A stretch of DNA of 64,000 nt, from the NCBI GenBank assembly GCA_965226915.1, contig CBDDEJ010000008.1, positions 186,001 to 250,000 on the forward strand, in the 5' to 3' direction. The position numbers and the translations under genes were made by a program. Each line of letters begins with the position of its first letter. The first letter of the stretch is position 1. Positions 62,901 to 64,000 of the stretch are shown here, piece by piece. Source of the DNA: Io17-Chloro-G2 sp965226915 (GTDB lineage: Bacteria; Chloroflexota; Dehalococcoidia; Lucifugimonadales; UBA3495). The notes below the pieces were generated by a model. The model searched no databases. It saw nothing but the letters and a program-made list of their open reading frames with translations, and was not told the DNA's origin.

Positions 62901-63606
62901 CCATTCGCAGACGTTTTTCGTCTTGAACGGTGGTATTGGTCTGGATGCAGATGTAAACGTCCTGCAATGGGGAATCCGATTGGTGGACGTAGTGGGAGTC
63001 ATTGGTGACGACCAGGGGTATATTCAACTCCCGGCTGAGGGTGATCAGTCCGTCATTGATCTTATCCAAGTTGTCTACGTGGGCGTGGCTCTGCAATTCC
63101 AGGAAGTAACCATCGCCAAACAGATTTTTGTACCAGACGGCGGATTTGGCGGCCTCTTCCAAATTTCCGTCGGCGATGAGGCGTGGGACCTCGGCCGATG
63201 GGCATCCAGAAAGGGCCACTAGCCCGTCGCCGTATTTTTCCAAAAGCTCTTTGTCGATCCTGGGCTTGTAGTGGAACCCTTCCACGTGAGACAGGGTCAG
63301 CAACTGCATCAGGTTGCGGTAACCCTGGTTATTCCTGGCCAGCAACACCAGGTGGTTGGGGCTGCGTTCGGCGCTGGTCTTATCCAAGTGGCTGCCGTGG
63401 GCAACGTAGACCTCGCAGCCGATGATGGGTTTGATCCCGGCCTGTTTGCACTCTGAATAAAAGTCCACCACGCCATAAAAAGTGCCGTGGTCGGTGATGG
63501 CCAAAGCCTCCATGCCCAGTTCCTTAGTTTGAGCGACCAACTCCGGGATGTGGCTGATCCCGTCGAGCATGCTGTATTCAGTGTGAATGTGCAGGTGAGT
63601 GAACAC
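59959..63606 (-). CDS. dnaE: DNA polymerase III alpha subunit
   Basis: 1215 residues from the GTG at 63606, preferred over the TTG at 63627 since GGGAGG lies between them. The replicative polymerase: N-terminal PHP domain (T-H-L-H-I-H-T-E-Y-S-M-L-D-G), palm with P-D-I-D-L-D-F-Q-D-D-R-R (catalytic Asp pair, around residue 400), fingers with Y-R-P-G-P-M-E and Y-Q-D-Q-V, a helix-hairpin-helix region, and an OB-fold near residue 990 (P-V-T-V-I-G-H-L). An Ala/Thr/Gly-rich linker of about 70 residues joins a C-terminal domain. Intact, which argues against widespread sequencing errors in this window. Confidence 0.96.
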   Translation of the reverse strand: MFTHLHIHTEYSMLDGISHIPELVAQTKELGMEALAITDHGTFYGVVDFYSECKQAGIKPIIGCEVYVAHGSHLDKTSAERSPNHLVLLARNNQGYRNLMQLLTLSHVEGFHYKPRIDKELLEKYGDGLVALSGCPSAEVPRLIADGNLEEAAKSAVWYKNLFGDGYFLELQSHAHVDNLDKINDGLITLSRELNIPLVVTNDSHYVHQSDSPLQDVYICIQTNTTVQDEKRLRMEDDSYYIKSPEEMAQLFPDHPEAIENTQLIADMCDVELMFGETHLPKYDTPDSIDAHEYLSKLCWEGFRDLYPDSTPEAEDRLRYELEVIQHTRFADYFLVVWDIIDFVRKQEIMFGVRGSAAGSVALYCLGITLVDPLEYRLVFERFLNMERKELPDIDLDFQDDRRDEVLRYVIERYGQDRVAQIITFGTLGARAALRDVGRALGMTYGDVDRVARMVPLKARTLADALRVNPEFESAYQQEEDVRKLVDTARGLEGTVHHVSTHAAGVLIADEPLTGTVPLQRPTRGDESSPVLMTQFSMDPVARLGLLKMDFLGLTNLTILDRAVKLLGESQGIHIDLNKLPLNDPQTFELLSSGNTSDLFQLESAGMQRYIKDLKPSNLGDISAMIALYRPGPMEHIDRFINAKFGREKITYPHESLKDLLDETYGVIVYQDQVLLILQRFAGYSLGEADIVRKAMGKKIASMMAQEREKFVAGAQAKGFTQELAMEVFDLIEPFAGYAFNKAHSVSYALISYWTSYFKTHYPVEYMASVLNSRMDNPEKMVASINTCTKLGIPVLLPDINKSEEMFIISREEGEPVGLRMGLKAIKTVGEGAVAPVVAERKQNGAFTSIDDYCRRANAKGLNRRTMESLVKAGAFDALAGRGPMLKALDQVIATAQLEAKARDSGQTSMFNSPVNSAEAFDQAGVSGIVLDGPDATDEERASWERELLGLSLSHNPLKALAAIDAGSAITYMDQIDEEMNGKPVTVIGHLSSTVARETKEHRRYLIVTLELLAGEIEVMVWPDTLERTADQWREGEIIKVTGKVRARGDQFSLTCDQVEVFDFDGAGQSNPAANSDATGSAPQTTANGATGRRPASNGATHEKAPAASNGSPVNSGASSAPAGGRIVSLGVTETSDPQADAHLLREVVGLLLEYPGSDRINLKIRTGGHRVVMELPMVNTKYCPVLHERLETLLGCDTVHLNDGAGVKIENVPV

Positions 63607-63784
63607 TGATCTGTAAACCTCCCCCAACCCCTCGGTATTTGCGATATAGCGGAGCTTATATTAACCGATTCCAGCTAGGGTACTGTCAAGGGGGAAAATA
63701 CCAGATGTGGTAAATGGAAGAAGATCGGATACCAGGAATGGAAGTGGATCCCCCATTTTCGCGGGGCTAGTTCGGGCCTAAATC

Positions 63785-63817
63785 AAAAGAGGCCGGTGAA
63801 AATCACCGGCCTCTTTT
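63785..63817. terminator. bidirectional intrinsic terminator
   Basis: AAAAGAGGCCGGTGA pairs perfectly with TCACCGGCCTCTTTT around loop AAA (63785-63817). A and T tracts flank both sides. It ends the partial gene at 63850 on the minus strand. The remaining 180 bases before dnaE hold only its promoter region. Confidence 0.92.
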
Positions 63818-63849
63818 GTCTCTAGCTGATAGGCTATCGGCTAAGAGCG

Positions 63850-64000
63850 CCTATTCGTCGCCCTCATTAGCGGCTTCACCGGCTTCCGCTTTGGCCGGCG
63901 CCGGTGCCGCCTTGGCTGCGGTTTGGGAGTCGTCGGAGTTTGACTTGTTAGACAGCCGGGAATCACCCCAGGTGGCGGCTTCCACGTAGTTCTTGAACTC
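63850..64000 (-). CDS. C-terminal end of a gene running off the right edge
   Basis: 49 codons: E-F-K-N-Y-V-E-A-A-T-W-G-D-S-R-L-S-N-K, then a low-complexity Ala/Pro/Glu-rich tail and a TAG at 63852-63850. The family cannot be told from this part. The acidic Ala-rich tail is common at the ends of ribosomal or DNA-binding proteins. Confidence 0.6.

Overview
The window looks like a bacterial chromosome segment of moderately high G+C from an uncultured Chloroflexota, most likely the SAR202/Dehalococcoidia side. This is inferred from gene content, not from a marker phylogeny. The supporting content is two luciferase-like flavin monooxygenases, Ldh2-type dehydrogenase, ketopantoate-reductase paralogues, a DUF1501/DUF1800 pair, many TTG/GTG starts, an archaellum-stator-like protein and two apparent selenoproteins.

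Layout. 0-1.1 kb: end of an operon with an archaellum FlaF/FlaG-like protein. 1.15-4.5 kb: an IS701-like element abutting an IS1182-like element, both in CTAG sites. 4.6-12.3 kb: catabolic and biosynthetic genes (Ldh2, flavin monooxygenase, hydrolase, SerA, ketopantoate reductase, RidA) and tRNA-Gly(TCC). 12.3-16.2 kb: decaying GH71/99-like lipoproteins and a frameshifted amidohydrolase. 16.3-18.1 kb: a glyoxalase-fold protein and a DUF3179 protein with an in-frame TGA at the first Cys of its CPLC motif. 18.1-21.5 kb: chlorite-dismutase-like gene, an IS3 element carrying a 171-bp MITE, a broken isochorismatase and a MOSC protein. 21.5-29.5 kb: flavin monooxygenase, NHL, DUF1501, DUF1800, acyl-CoA synthetase with operator-like repeats, and a frameshifted ketopantoate reductase.

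29.6-42.3 kb is an accessory island. It is bordered by a broken serine recombinase with a second IS701 copy and by a recombinase C-terminal fragment plus a broken tyrosine integrase. Inside are a NifU-like protein behind a perfect consensus promoter, a peptide-type ABC uptake system without ATPase genes, a small membrane protein, and a UGSC-type selenoprotein whose UGA is followed by a SECIS-like hairpin.

42.4-64 kb is more ordered: PH-like membrane protein, flavin reductase, two-subunit TPP decarboxylase, dienelactone hydrolase, maleate-isomerase-like protein lacking both catalytic cysteines, a divergent tubulin/FtsZ-like GTPase with a membrane partner, three exported thioredoxin-fold proteins, a MoxR-DUF58-transglutaminase operon (catalytic Cys replaced by Ser) with a DNA alkyltransferase, an alpha/beta hydrolase and DnaE.

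The strongest novel signals are the two UGA-containing reading frames with matching hairpins, the CTAG-targeting family of three elements (one a MITE whose removal exactly restores an interrupted transposase), and the tubulin-like/membrane protein pair. Frameshifts cluster in accessory stretches (12-21, 29-31, 34 and 41 kb) while long core genes (dnaE, serA, transglutaminase) are intact, so decay explains them better than random sequencing error.
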